A stretch of DNA of 64,000 nt from Rothia dentocariosa ATCC 17931 (GTDB taxonomy: Bacteria; Actinomycetota; Actinomycetes; Actinomycetales; Micrococcaceae). Positions 8,439 to 16,857 of this stretch are shown in pieces (the first letter of the stretch is position 1; each line of letters opens with the position of its first letter). The stretch is taken from NCBI RefSeq assembly GCF_000164695.2, contig NC_014643.1, forward strand, positions 186,001 to 250,000. The letters are read 5' to 3'. Both the position numbers and the translations under genes were made by a program. The notes below the pieces were generated by a model, which searched no databases, was not told the origin of the DNA, and worked only from the letters and a program-made list of their open reading frames with translations.

Positions 8439-9197
8439 CATAAACTCCATTCATCGGTGACATGAACAATTCAACCCTAAACATAATTCAGGACCGAGAT
8501 ACAAGAGATATCGAGGAATCATCACAATAATTATTCTGAGAACGAATTTTTTACGTTGATATAGAAATATTCGAAGTTATTTAGCCAAGGTTTTATAAAA
8601 AATTTCTCCATTAAGTTTTTACAGAAAAATATAGCTCCGCCTCTCGTTTTTGATACAGGCGAAGCATATCTTGAATTGTAGGGATGTATCAGAATTATTA
8701 TGAGCGCACCTTATCCATTAGATATTTTGACGTAGCTCACCGAATTTTGTACGCACACTGGCAAACAGGTTCCCCGACTCTCCTCTGATGTTCGATTGCA
8801 TCGAGTGTTTCTACTCGAAGTGCACCATGAGCGCAACAAGGTGGAGACCCACAAAAACATACCGCACGCCGCCCGTGTCATGGGGCGTTGAGTGGCGCGA
8901 GATACAGCCTCTATTCTCACGTTGGTTGGGTAAAACCATTCTGGTGCACAATAGCGTCTACCGGCTCCCCACGGTATTGCGGGGTGATTCATACCTTTTG
9001 TTGAGGAGTATATGTTGTTTCTCACCAACTTTTTCCCAGTAGGTATCTGCCTGGTGGACTACCGAAACGCGGTTAAACTCTGCGTATTTTTATCCTTCAC
9101 TCTTACGATCCAAGGCGGGCAATAATGCAATATTTCACGAGCTAGGTTAGATACTTTCTACCGAATAAGGTCTTGTATCCATCTCGCTGATTGCATG
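8439..9197. other. 760-base gene-poor spacer
   Basis: AT-rich promoter-like sequence up to about 8700, then sequence of more ordinary base content with no convincing intact gene. Short frames on both strands between 8711 and 9042 do not look like proteins, apart from an IS3-like relic at about 8770-8850. No hairpin or RNA gene recognised. Confidence 0.5.
8770..8850 (+). pseudogene. Possible relic of an IS3-family transposase C-terminus
   Basis: The + strand reads MFDCIECFYSKCTMSA ... TYRTPP. IS3-type transposases end with FDYIExFYNRxRxHSALGYRTPxE, so the spacing of FDxIExFY and YRTP is suggestive. Surrounding sequence has no open frame and no terminal inverted repeats, so it would be a decayed fragment. 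Similarity is short and judged by eye. Confidence 0.3.
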
Positions 9198-9854
9198 TCA
9201 TATAGAGGGTTCGTGGGTTCCAATTCCAGTGAACAAAGTGTGCATAATCAAAGTGGTTAGGCGGTCTAGCTCGGCATCGTCTACAACCGCCTCCAGTCTG
9301 GCCAAATCATCCGGCCCGGTCGGCATTGGCGGGGCTTTAGCCCCCATGCCGGTGCCGGTGATACCAGCTACCGCCTCGTCAGTCATGGCACGGAACATAC
9401 GCTGCGCCCAGATAAGGTCTACATCTGCAGCGATATAGCCCTCACGCTGTGCACGCTCAAAAACCTTACCCAAACGCCCTAAAAGAGTGCGTTGTTTTGT
9501 AATCACGGCGGGATCATCATCGCTCAGATGCGCCATCGCATACAACCAGATCGCCTTCACCCGCATCACGTTAACGGTCAGGCGATGCAGCGCCACCATT
9601 ACAGGAGCGGTCTCGGGACTTGCTGACTCAAATGCTTCATAAAATTCTCTAACGGCAATATTACTCAGCTCCGCGAGAAGAGCCTCGCGGCTGGCGAATC
9701 TGCGATGAATAGTTGTTCGAGTGACTCCTGCAACCGTAGCCACCTGCTCTAGCGAGGCGGTTGGGTCTCGGCGCAATACTTGTTCGGCGGCGTGAAGCAC
9801 GATATTGACCGTGCGCCGCGCATCAGCTCGCAATGGCTTAGATGAATCAATCAC
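9198..9854 (-). CDS. TetR-family transcriptional regulator
   Basis: 218 aa. The N-terminal HTH is typical: ASLEQVATVAGVTRTTIHRRFASREALLAEL (about residues 33-63), with the conserved tyrosine-helix region modified to IHRRF. The C-terminal ligand domain is divergent. Starts at GTG 9854. It is divergent from an NTF2-like protein and an SDR gene, which it probably represses in the absence of an unknown ligand. Confidence 0.85.
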   Translation of the reverse strand: MIDSSKPLRADARRTVNIVLHAAEQVLRRDPTASLEQVATVAGVTRTTIHRRFASREALLAELSNIAVREFYEAFESASPETAPVMVALHRLTVNVMRVKAIWLYAMAHLSDDDPAVITKQRTLLGRLGKVFERAQREGYIAADVDLIWAQRMFRAMTDEAVAGITGTGMGAKAPPMPTGPDDLARLEAVVDDAELDRLTTLIMHTLFTGIGTHEPSI

Positions 9855-9947
9855 GTAGTTATTACCCTAATAAATAGAACATGTCTGTTACAGTTAAATG
9901 CGTGGGTTATACCCGCATGTCATATATTCTATTCGCGAGAGGGTCAA
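9855..9947. promoter_or_regulatory. Divergent control region of the TetR/NTF2-like pair
   Basis: The 93-base spacer has GAACATGTCTGTTAC (imperfect dyad AACA/TGTT) and GCGTGGGTTATACCCGC (dyad around TTAT). Either could be the TetR operator. GAGAGGG precedes the ATG at 9948. Confidence 0.35.
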
Positions 9948-10307
9948 ATGACTACTAAGCAGACCGTCCTGAATTACTATTCGGCAATTCACGCCGAAAA
10001 TTGGCAAGACTACATTTCCGATAAATTAGCCTACGGATTCAACAGTGCAGAACAAAATCTTGGCAAACAAGATTATCTGCAGGGTGCCGGAAATTTTTTT
10101 AATTCCACCACTAATGTTGAGCTTGCACATCTTGTGGTTGAAGGTGACAAAGCGGCGGTTATTGCGCGCTACACCGCAAAGTCCCCCGCAGGAGACACCC
10201 AGATTTTTGAGGTTCCGGAATTTCTCACAGTGCGAGACGGCAAAATTATTGCCTCCAGCATCTATCTTGACGGCGCCGCCTTTATGGCCTTTATAAAAGG
10301 CGAGTAA
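9948..10307 (+). CDS. NTF2-like / SnoaL-like small protein
   Basis: 119 aa, the right size for a single NTF2-like cone fold: N-terminal helix (VLNYYSAIHAENWQDYISDKLAYGF), then AVIARYTAKSPAGD and EVPEFLTVRDGKIIASSIYLDGAAF, the beta-strand pattern of SnoaL-like proteins. These can be isomerases, hydrolases or binding proteins; no role can be read here. GAGAGGG four bases before the ATG. Followed by an SDR gene 131 bases downstream. Confidence 0.7.
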   Translation: MTTKQTVLNYYSAIHAENWQDYISDKLAYGFNSAEQNLGKQDYLQGAGNFFNSTTNVELAHLVVEGDKAAVIARYTAKSPAGDTQIFEVPEFLTVRDGKIIASSIYLDGAAFMAFIKGE

Positions 10308-10438
10308 AGCTTTCTAGTCGCTTTCATTCAACTTCAGCTCTCTAATACCCGCAGCACATTCGCTGCTCTCGCCTGAGATAGCAGGTTTTATGCGGGAATT
10401 ACTCTTTATCACTCATTCCCTCCCCCAAGGAGATCATC

Positions 10439-11221
10439 ATGAATACCAATTCTGCGCTTTCCGGCAAGAATGCCGTTATTACCGGCGGAAGCGACGGTAT
10501 CGGCTACGGTATTGCCGAAGAATTTGCCCGCCAAGGTGCTAACCTATTCCTCATTGCTCGCACCCCCACAAAACTTGCAGAAGCCAGCGCGCGCTTGAGC
10601 GAATACCCCGTGACCGTGCACACCTTCGCAGCAGATTTAACGGATATTTCTGAAGTACACCGTGCCGCCGAGCACGCCCTTGATATTTTGGGAAGTATTG
10701 ATGTGCTGGTCAATAATGCCGGTATTGCACGGTTTATTCCCTTTGAGCAAACCGATGAGAACGCTTTTGACGAGCATTTTAATCTCAACGTCAAAGCCCC
10801 GTATTTCTTGGCACAAAAGTTATTGCCTGAACTCGCTAAAAATTCTGGCAATATTGTTAACATTTCGTCATATTTTTCGAAGCGAATGCTTCCCGGGCGC
10901 CCTTCGACGGTCTATTCCATGACAAAGGGCGCATTAAATCTTTTCACACAGTCATTAGCGTTTGAGACGGGTTCCGCCGGAGTGCGCGTGAATGCGATTG
11001 CGCCGGGAATGGTCGAAACTCCACAATTGCTGCGCAATGTTTCTGCGATGCCGCCTGAAGCGCAGGAGCAAATGAAGCAAAATGCCTCGGCGTTGATTCC
11101 GTTGGGGCGCATCGGGAATGTTGATGATATTGGGCGTGCCGCCGCGTTTTTGGCATCGGATGCAGCCGCATGGGTGACCGGCGCGGTATTGAGCGTGGAT
11201 GGTGGTGTTACGACGCACTAG
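10439..11221 (+). CDS. SDR-family oxidoreductase
   Basis: 260 aa classical short-chain dehydrogenase. NAD(P)-binding motif ITGGSDGIGYGIAEEF, NNAG as VNNAGIARF, catalytic Ser in IVNISSYFSK and YxxxK in STVYSMTKGALNL; C-terminal GAVLSVDGG. AAGGAGATCATC directly precedes the ATG. Likely in the regulon of the divergent TetR gene. Substrate unknown. Confidence 0.9.
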   Translation: MNTNSALSGKNAVITGGSDGIGYGIAEEFARQGANLFLIARTPTKLAEASARLSEYPVTVHTFAADLTDISEVHRAAEHALDILGSIDVLVNNAGIARFIPFEQTDENAFDEHFNLNVKAPYFLAQKLLPELAKNSGNIVNISSYFSKRMLPGRPSTVYSMTKGALNLFTQSLAFETGSAGVRVNAIAPGMVETPQLLRNVSAMPPEAQEQMKQNASALIPLGRIGNVDDIGRAAAFLASDAAAWVTGAVLSVDGGVTTH

Positions 11222-11262
11222 GCTTGCTGCCCTGTTCTCCCCTCCCCTCTCCCTAGTGTTGT

Positions 11263-11327
11263 AAAAAAGGCTCTTTATACGAATCAAGCGGATTTTCTAA
11301 CGCTTTATTCGTATAAAGGGTCTTTTT
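11263..11327. repeat. Palindromic intergenic repeat family 2, copy A
   Basis: AAAAAAGG-CTCTTTATACGAAT pairs with ATTCGTATAAAGGGTCTTTTT, with an inner pairing AAGCG/CGCTT and loop GATTTTCTAA. An A-run before and a T-run after make it a good bidirectional terminator between the convergent SDR and DJ-1-like genes. Relatives at 11989 and 60188. Confidence 0.85.
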
Positions 11328-11343
11328 ATGCGCTGGGAGGAAG

Positions 11344-11976
11344 CTACGCTGATTCGAACTCGGCAGAATGTGCAAATGGGTCAGTATCCGGGTCATTTTG
11401 CCACAGATATTCGCAGCGGGACGCGATCTCTTGAGCCGTTTCCAAACCCCACCGGTCGGCGATAAAACCTAGGGTCATATCCATACCCGCCGAAACTCCC
11501 GAGGATGTATAAAACTTCTCTGTGCTCACCCAACGCGCCTTCTGCCGCCACCCCACCTGTGGGCGCGTCCCACGCACCCACTCGAAGGCACGTTTGTTAG
11601 TAGTAGCAGGCTTCCCGTCAAGAACACCTGTGGCGGCAAGAAGTGCCGCTCCGGTGCAGACTGTTAGGCAGGTTTGGCTTTGCTGTACCAATTTCGCAAG
11701 GTTTTGCAGGAATAGGTTATTCATTACGAGAGAGCGCGTACCTATACCTCCTGGAATCAGAAGAATGCTCCCCGGAGGAAGACTTTCAACGATTTCCGTC
11801 TTGAGGGTAAAGCCCTGGGCGGAACGTACCAATGAACCACCGTTTTCGGATGCGCCCGCCACCGAGATATACCGCATACGCACATCAGGCACACGGTGCA
11901 AAAATTCGATAGGTCCCATAGCGTCGAGAGTCTCATAACCGTCGAAGAAAAGACAGTACACAGATGTAGTCGTCAT
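11344..11976 (-). CDS. DJ-1/PfpI-family protein (isonitrile hydratase-like)
   Basis: About 210 aa class I amidotransferase-like fold. The nucleophile elbow is TVCTGAALLAATGVLDGKPATTNKR, as in GATase1 domains of isonitrile hydratases and AraC-type sensors, but there is no HTH. PGSILLIPGGIGTR is the conserved strand/loop. Starts at 11985 (MGAM) or 11976 (MTTTSV) are both possible; neither has a Shine-Dalgarno, and a family 2 hairpin arm lies directly upstream. An isolated gene. Enzyme activity not predictable. Confidence 0.75.
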   Translation of the reverse strand: MTTTSVYCLFFDGYETLDAMGPIEFLHRVPDVRMRYISVAGASENGGSLVRSAQGFTLKTEIVESLPPGSILLIPGGIGTRSLVMNNLFLQNLAKLVQQSQTCLTVCTGAALLAATGVLDGKPATTNKRAFEWVRGTRPQVGWRQKARWVSTEKFYTSSGVSAGMDMTLGFIADRWGLETAQEIASRCEYLWQNDPDTDPFAHSAEFESA

Positions 11977-11988
11977 AGCACCCATGCT

Positions 11989-12052
11989 AAAAAGGGTCTT
12001 TATGTGAATCAAGCACGATTCTTCAACGTTTTATTCACATCAAGGGTTTTTA
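11989..12052. repeat. Palindromic intergenic repeat family 2, copy B
   Basis: AAAAAGGGTCTTTATGTGAAT ... ATTCACATCAAGGGTTTTTA around AAGCACGATTCTTCAACG. Same architecture as copy A but with GTG/CAC in place of ACG/CGT in the stem. Unlike the other copies it lies just upstream of the DJ-1-like start. Confidence 0.8.
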
Positions 12053-12060
12053 TTATGCGC

Positions 12061-12207
12061 TCAGGCATGTGCTGCAGGTTTGTATGCCTGGAAATATACC
12101 CGGGTGCCCGTCGTAAAACCGTCATTTATCACGGTTTGGCACGCATACAGGTTAGAGTTAAACACAGAGGCATTATTTTGGGTGCCGTCGCCCATTACAC
12201 AGCTGCG
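12061..12207 (-). pseudogene. Possible remnant of an unidentified protein C-terminus
   Basis: On the minus strand a coherent stretch MGDGTQNNASVFNSNLYACQ ... FTTGTRVYFQAYKPAAHA ends in TGA at 12061. Codon use looks like real coding sequence, but no start or upstream domain continues it and there is no Shine-Dalgarno. I do not recognise the family. Best explained as the tail of a deleted gene between the repeat at 11989 and the oxidoreductase. Confidence 0.3.
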
Positions 12208-12275
12208 GTTCTCATGTCGAATGCCGTGCATCCTACACCGATGCTTCCGCAATGACCGATAAGAAAGAGATAAAT

Positions 12276-13235
12276 ATGTCGCTACCAACCACAATGCGCG
12301 CCGTACAATACGACAAATTTGGCGGGTCTGATCTGCTCACGATCAACGAAGTTCCCGTGCCATCTCCCCGCCCCGGCCAGGTGTTGGTACGCGTGCAGGC
12401 CTTCAGCGTGAATCGCATTGACGTGATCGTGCGCGAAGGCGAAATGCGGCTTTTTACGGGCAAACGCTTCCCCAAAGGTACCGGTGTGGATGCGCTCGGC
12501 GAGATTGTCAGCGTGGGCACCGGCGTGATGGACTACAAAGTTGGCGATATCGTGTGGGGGTTCAACGGCTCCATTTCTATGGCACCCACCGGCACAGCAG
12601 CCGAATACGTTCTATTCCGTGAGAACCGGATTCACCATGCACCGCGCATCCAGAACCAAATTGATGCGGCGGCACTGCCGCTCGTGAGCCTTGCCGCCCT
12701 GCAGGTGCTCCGCAAGAACCTGAAACTCCAGGCCGGTCAGCGTTTGCTGGTGGTGGGTGCTAGCGGCGGTGTAGGGCATGCCGCACTGCAGATCGGGCAG
12801 ATTTTGGGGGCTCAGGTGGCGACTGTTTCTGCCGAAGAAAATATAGCTCTGTGCCGCGAGCTAGGTTCGATTGAGGCATACGACCATGAGGCTCTGCCAG
12901 ACCCCGAAAAGGTTGAGAAATTCGATGCGATCCTGGACTGCGGAGGCGTTGTGACCGCGTTTTACCGCAACTACTTGAAGCCGGGCGGGCGCATGATGAC
13001 GGTCTCGCCTGACGGTCTTCCGGCGGTGCTGACCTCGCTGTTCACGAACCGTCGCGTGGGTTTCCTGCTGGCGACCAAGGCATCGTCCGAGGCCATGAAG
13101 TGGATTACCAATGCCGTCGAGCGTGGTCAGCTGCGCCCAGTTATTGAGAAGAAATACTCACTTGAGGAACTTGGCGCCGCGCAAGATCGTGTAGCCGAGA
13201 AACATACACGCGGCAAACTCGTAGTGGTTATGTAA
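12276..13235 (+). CDS. Zinc-independent MDR / quinone oxidoreductase-like dehydrogenase
   Basis: 319 aa from MSLPTTMRAVQYDKFGGSD. Medium-chain dehydrogenase/reductase with GroES-like N-domain (VRVQAFSVNRIDVIVREGE, GVDALGEIVSVGTGV) and Rossmann domain (LLVVGASGGVGHAALQIGQ). The catalytic zinc ligands of alcohol dehydrogenases are absent, as in QOR-type NADPH enzymes. AAAGAGAT lies five bases before ATG 12276, preferred over ATG 12252. Substrate unknown. Confidence 0.85.
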   Translation: MSLPTTMRAVQYDKFGGSDLLTINEVPVPSPRPGQVLVRVQAFSVNRIDVIVREGEMRLFTGKRFPKGTGVDALGEIVSVGTGVMDYKVGDIVWGFNGSISMAPTGTAAEYVLFRENRIHHAPRIQNQIDAAALPLVSLAALQVLRKNLKLQAGQRLLVVGASGGVGHAALQIGQILGAQVATVSAEENIALCRELGSIEAYDHEALPDPEKVEKFDAILDCGGVVTAFYRNYLKPGGRMMTVSPDGLPAVLTSLFTNRRVGFLLATKASSEAMKWITNAVERGQLRPVIEKKYSLEELGAAQDRVAEKHTRGKLVVVM

Positions 13236-13257
13236 CTCTCTTTGGTTATTTATACGG

Positions 13258-13312
13258 GCGAGGTTTTGACATATGGCCACAATGTGGTGGCTATGCACTC
13301 AAAGCCTCGCCT
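13258..13312. terminator. Long hairpin after the quinone oxidoreductase gene
   Basis: GGCGAGG-TTTTGA-CATATGGCCAC pairs with GTGGTGGCTATGCACTCAAAGCCTCGCC with a few mismatches. Position 22 bases after the stop fits termination. A single copy, not matching families 1-3. Confidence 0.7.
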
Positions 13313-13372
13313 TTATGCATGACCGTGACGATGCGGCACGCATGTTTGCGGCGCTGGGAGTAGGCTAAAGGT

Positions 13373-13573
13373 ATGAGAATTGGTATGCGTAAACCCAGTG
13401 TGAAACGAATGATTAAGGCCCGCACCACCGGTCGGGCAAAACGCGCCGTAAAAAGTGCTGTGATTCCCGGTTATGGTAAGCGCGGCATGGGGTTTGTGAA
13501 AAACCCGAAGCGAGCCGTAAAAGGGGCTATCTACCGCCGCACGACCTTCAGCGTGTGGGATTTGTTTAGGTAA
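13373..13573 (+). CDS. Small very basic conserved protein of unknown function
   Basis: 66 aa rich in Arg/Lys: RKPSVKRMIKARTTGRAKRA, then IPGYGKRGMGFVKNPKRAVK and TTFSVWDLFR. I recall similar short proteins (xKARTTGxxKRxxK ... YGKKGMGFxKxPKKA) in Gram-positive bacteria without a known role; this is recollection, not a search. Starts could be ATG 13373 or 13385; neither has a clear ribosome site. Followed by a family 1 repeat. Confidence 0.6.
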   Translation: MRIGMRKPSVKRMIKARTTGRAKRAVKSAVIPGYGKRGMGFVKNPKRAVKGAIYRRTTFSVWDLFR

Positions 13574-13607
13574 TGGAAGAGTCCCTCTCTTGCGGTAACG
13601 CTCAATT

Positions 13608-13668
13608 CGGGAGCATTTTCTTCATTCGGGAGCACTTTAACTGCTCCCGAATGAAGAAAATGCTCCCG
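13608..13668. repeat. Palindromic intergenic repeat family 1, copy B (perfect 26-bp stem)
   Basis: Arms 13608-13633 and 13643-13668 are perfect reverse complements; loop ACTTTAACT. CAT/ATG replaces the CAG/CTG of copy A inside the stem, preserving pairing. It follows the small basic gene and precedes the methyltransferase gene on the same strand. Confidence 0.92.
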
Positions 13669-13902
13669 CTTTGTCATGTTGTGGTTGTAACGCCGGAATA
13701 AGAACCTGAATATGCACCAGTATGTGCCTCACACGGTTCTTCTTTACATGTCTAGAGCCGCCCCTCGCCCATGTAGCACTCACTCCTCAATCTTGCGCCG
13801 CCGCATAAAAACCTTTGGAAAAGACCCTAAAAATAAAGGTTCTCGCGCGGTATACTAAGGATAAGCTAACCTCCTCGTCAAAGCTGAAAGGGACCTTTTC
13901 CT

Positions 13903-14718
13903 ATGCTGAAAATCGAAGATGCCATCAGCGAGACCTTGCTTATCCCCCTATACATGAAGCACCTCGCCTCGCAACAGCCCGACCCAATCATCAAAGATGA
14001 GGCAGCGGGGCGCATCGTTTCGCAGTTAGACTACAATTTCTCTAAATTTGATAACATTATTCACACCGTTGTCGGCACCGCGATTCGCTCAGATTACTTT
14101 GACCGACTGGCGGCCGATTTTATTAAGCGCCAGCCTAACCCGGTGATCGTTAATGTTGGATGCGGTCTAGACAGCCGCCGGGAACGCATCGGTGAAATCG
14201 CGCAGAACGTGCCGTTTTACAGCCTAGATTTACCCGATGTGATGACTTTGCGTATAAAGTTGCTGCCCCCGCAAGGCAGTGAAGTTTTCCTGGGAACCTC
14301 AGCCTTCGACGCGGGTTGGATGGACGAGCTGAACGATCTGCAGCCGAATGCCCAATTTCTGTTCGTGATTGAAGGCATGATGATGTACTTTGACCGTTAC
14401 ACGGTACGCGCTTTGTTCCGCGATCTTGCGCAGCGTTTTCACGGCAGTGAGATCGCGTTCGACGTCATAAACTCGTGGATGGTTACGCATTCCGATCAGC
14501 ACGAAGCACTTAAGCACTCCCGCGCGCGATTCGTTTTTGGATGCGACGACGATCATGAACCCGAGCGTTGGGCTCATAACCTTCGCTTGGTGAGCGCTAA
14601 ACGGCTGATGACAGACTTTCCGGCGTGGAAGAAGAGCGGGGCACTGTCTGCCATGATAGCGCGGCGTTTACCATTCCTGAAGGAATCCTTCCGTATGCTC
14701 CACTACCGGATAGACTAA
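13903..14718 (+). CDS. Leucine carboxyl methyltransferase (LCM)-family O-methyltransferase
   Basis: 271 aa. VIVNVGCGLDSRRERI is the LCM/PPM1 motif I variant (NxGxGxDxRxxR), and FLFVIEGMMMYFDRYTVRAL the conserved EGxxmYf strand. YNFSKFDNIIHTVVGTAIRSDYFD matches the N-terminal region of TcmP-like enzymes, which methylate carboxyl or hydroxyl groups of small molecules. AAAGGGA lies about ten bases before ATG 13903. Stands alone; substrate unknown. Confidence 0.85.
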   Translation: MLKIEDAISETLLIPLYMKHLASQQPDPIIKDEAAGRIVSQLDYNFSKFDNIIHTVVGTAIRSDYFDRLAADFIKRQPNPVIVNVGCGLDSRRERIGEIAQNVPFYSLDLPDVMTLRIKLLPPQGSEVFLGTSAFDAGWMDELNDLQPNAQFLFVIEGMMMYFDRYTVRALFRDLAQRFHGSEIAFDVINSWMVTHSDQHEALKHSRARFVFGCDDDHEPERWAHNLRLVSAKRLMTDFPAWKKSGALSAMIARRLPFLKESFRMLHYRID

Positions 14719-15094
14719 CCCTGCGTATTTCAAGCGTCATCAGATTATTCTTCCTGCACAAGCAGGATCCGGCGATTTACCCGCCGGGGCACTATTTCAA
14801 GCGCAGCAGGAAATAAACCGCATTCCGAAAATGGGTGAGGTAACAAGCCAGAACCCGTTGCCTTTTAGCGCGTCTTACCCCAGCTGCTCTTTTCTGCTCC
14901 TGGGGTTATAGCTTCGCAGGCTCCGCATAGTATACAATCCGGGTTGGAACCGCATACACATATAGTTTACCCATCAAGTAATTTGTACTGTACAATTGAG
15001 GGTTCATATGCGATAACCACACATTATCGCTCGTGTGCAAAGTCTATGGAACTCTGCGCAGTATATGACTCATCCAAACCGCAAGGAGGTATCT
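14719..15094. other. Spacer between LCM-type methyltransferase and GlsB genes
   Basis: Holds a short hairpin at 14877 and, from about 14925, AT-richer sequence that should contain the glsB promoter. No gene seen. Confidence 0.5.
14877..14906. terminator. Short hairpin (ACCCCAG/CTGGGGT)
   Basis: A 7-bp stem around a 16-base loop, about 160 bases after the methyltransferase stop and followed by TATA. A weak terminator candidate. Confidence 0.4.
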
Positions 15095-15352
15095 ATGGGT
15101 CAGCTTATTGGGATGATTATTGCGGGTGCTATTATTGGCGCCCTTGCCCGCCTGTTCATGAAGGGTCAGCAGAATATTTCTATTCTTTGGACCATCATCT
15201 TGGGTGCTGTCGGCGCATTTGTCGGAGGCTGGGTAGCTGGTCTGCTTGGCGTTGCTGAAACCGCCGGTATCGACTGGATCCGCTGGATTCTTTCGATTAT
15301 CGCCGCGATGGTCGCTATCTCCATCTACTTGAGCGTCACACACAAGAAGTAG
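15095..15352 (+). CDS. GlsB/YeaQ/YmgE-family membrane protein
   Basis: 85 aa, three hydrophobic helices with the family pattern GQLIGMIIAGAIIGALARLF ... ILGAVGAFVGGWVAGLLG. These transglycosylase-associated/GlsB proteins are induced by stress in many bacteria; exact role unknown. AAGGAGG lies five bases before the ATG at 15095, which rules out the longer frame from 15035. Followed directly by a strong terminator, so monocistronic. Confidence 0.9.
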   Translation: MGQLIGMIIAGAIIGALARLFMKGQQNISILWTIILGAVGAFVGGWVAGLLGVAETAGIDWIRWILSIIAAMVAISIYLSVTHKK

Positions 15353-15369
15353 CTTCTTCCACATTCTGC

Positions 15370-15411
15370 AAAAGCGGATCCTCGAACATTCTGTTTCGAG
15401 GATCCGCTTTT
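15370..15411 (+). terminator. Rho-independent terminator of glsB
   Basis: AAAAGCGGATCCTCGAA and its complement around CATTCTGT-like loop sequence, ending in TTTTATT, 17 bases after the stop. Confidence 0.9.
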
Positions 15412-15491
15412 ATTGTGTGTTATGGGTGCGCTAGTTAAAGACAGACTAAATCACCTCCTGTATTTGGCCAGAGCACAGATTAGGATGCGTA

Positions 15492-15863
15492 TCATCCATC
15501 ATTCTCGAACCGACACCCCAGGTCTTGTGCCACATCGCGCAAACGTTTGTCACGAGTCCACAGAGTAGTTCCTGGAACTACCACAACCGAGGCTAAAAGG
15601 TGCACATCAACAGCAGATAAACCGCGTCCCCACAGCTTACGTTTCTCGATAAACCACCGCACTTCGTGATCATCGACTGTGGGAAGTTGTTTTAGCTCGC
15701 TCAGGGCAGACAGGAACTCGTTCCGCTTTTTAAGAGACCCAAGAGCTAGTTCTGTAAGCACTAAATCATGACAGCAAATTTCATCACTCATCAGGAGCTC
15801 TGATAGTTCGGGCTCTGTACGATGCAGATGATCTATCCAAACATTGGTATCAACTAAAATCAT
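15492..15863 (-). CDS. vapC: VapC-type PIN-domain ribonuclease toxin
   Basis: 123 aa PIN domain. The acidic active-site residues are visible: ILVDTNVWIDHL (Asp), LVLTELALGSL (Glu), GLSAVDVHLLASVV (Asp) and LWTRDKRL (Asp). VapC toxins cleave tRNA or rRNA when not bound by VapB. Its ATG overlaps the antitoxin stop by four bases (ATGA), the usual translational coupling. Confidence 0.92.
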   Translation of the reverse strand: MILVDTNVWIDHLHRTEPELSELLMSDEICCHDLVLTELALGSLKKRNEFLSALSELKQLPTVDDHEVRWFIEKRKLWGRGLSAVDVHLLASVVVVPGTTLWTRDKRLRDVAQDLGCRFENDG

Positions 15864-16057
15864 GACTGCACATTTCGATGCCGCGGAGCCGCCTGGGCTT
15901 GAGGGTCGGAACCTCCTAATGCAGCGAGCAGACGCCCATTTTCGATACGTAATAGGGTTTCCATAGCCTCACGCACCAAGACTGAACGTTCTTCAATACC
16001 GGTTAGTTTCGCCACCTTAGCAACAACTTTTTCATCCAAGGTCACAGTTATACGCAT
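15860..16057 (-). CDS. vapB: VapB-type ribbon-helix-helix antitoxin
   Basis: 65 aa. MRITVTLDEKVVAKVAKLTG is the beta-strand and first helix of an RHH (MetJ/Arc) domain, and SVLVREAMETLLRIE the second helix; the C-terminal tail (LGGSDPQAQAAPRH) would wrap VapC. GGAGG precedes ATG 16057 by five bases, ruling out the ATG at 16069, which is part of that ribosome site. Expected to repress its own operon with VapC. Confidence 0.9.
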   Translation of the reverse strand: MRITVTLDEKVVAKVAKLTGIEERSVLVREAMETLLRIENGRLLAALGGSDPQAQAAPRHRNVQS

Positions 16058-16123
16058 AATAACCTCCACATCAGTAATATCATACTCATGGTGCGGATAA
16101 TGATGCTGCCTTATTTTGCATAT

Positions 16124-16857
16124 CTACCCCGTTGGCACCGCAGCCTCAAAAACCATAATCGGTTGAGTGCCATCAAAAGGGGTGCGGCACCAGTCACCCC
16201 ATACGGCATGTATTTCAAATCCTGCATTCTGCAGCTGGTAGCCTAATGTCTTTTTATCTCGAAAAGTTAGGATACTCTCTTGGACCACAGTCTCTCCAGA
16301 GTCCATGAAGTGATAGTTAGTGCGGTGCAGAACCTGCCCATTATTATCAGGCGCAACCGCTTCTGACCATTCAGATATCAGTCCGTGCCGTGTAGAGCGA
16401 GTCGTAGTAGACGTAGTCCAACTTTCCCAGGCCCGACATGCTGGATTACGGCTCTCGAACGCGAGCATTCCACCTGAGCGCATTATACGATGTAGGTCAT
16501 TCAAGGTCTTTTCCCACTGTGGGCTAGGGATGTGTTGCGCCACATTACCAGTCATCACTACCAAATCGAAGCCATGGTCGGGAGCATTTCGGCTATCCCC
16601 CAGAATCCACCGGATTTTGGAAGCACCGGGGCGACTGCGTGCGTACTCTAACATTGATGCTGACGGGTCTACACCGATAACAGCACGCCCCGATTGAGCT
16701 AAAGTTACGGTGAGTATGTCGGTACCGCATCCTAGGTCAAGGATTCTTTGGGCATTACGCCGATGAGCTAGAGAACGGTAATAATCATGGTCCGCCTTAT
16801 TGGGGTTGTCTTCATCGTAGAATTCACCGTGCGAGGATCATAGCCTTTTGTGCTCAC
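16124..16857 (-). pseudogene. Class I methyltransferase gene with a frameshift near its 5' end
   Basis: The main frame reads upstream through EFYDEDNPNKADHDYYRSLA, RILDLGCGTDILTVTLAQSG (motif I) and VIGVDPSASMLEYAR to VVMTGNVAQHI, a typical Methyltransf_25-type enzyme ending at 16124. The natural start, GTG at 16857, encodes STKGYDPRT in another frame; the two halves join near base 16827, where one base appears to be missing. The GTG overlaps the stop of the DUF2867 gene (GTGA), which supports it as the original start. From internal ATG 16654 only a protein lacking motif I could be made. Real mutation or sequencing error cannot be told apart here. Confidence 0.75.

Noticed and set aside
15492..16057. 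VapBC as a novel system
   Set aside because: All motifs, overlap and order are those of an ordinary VapBC pair.
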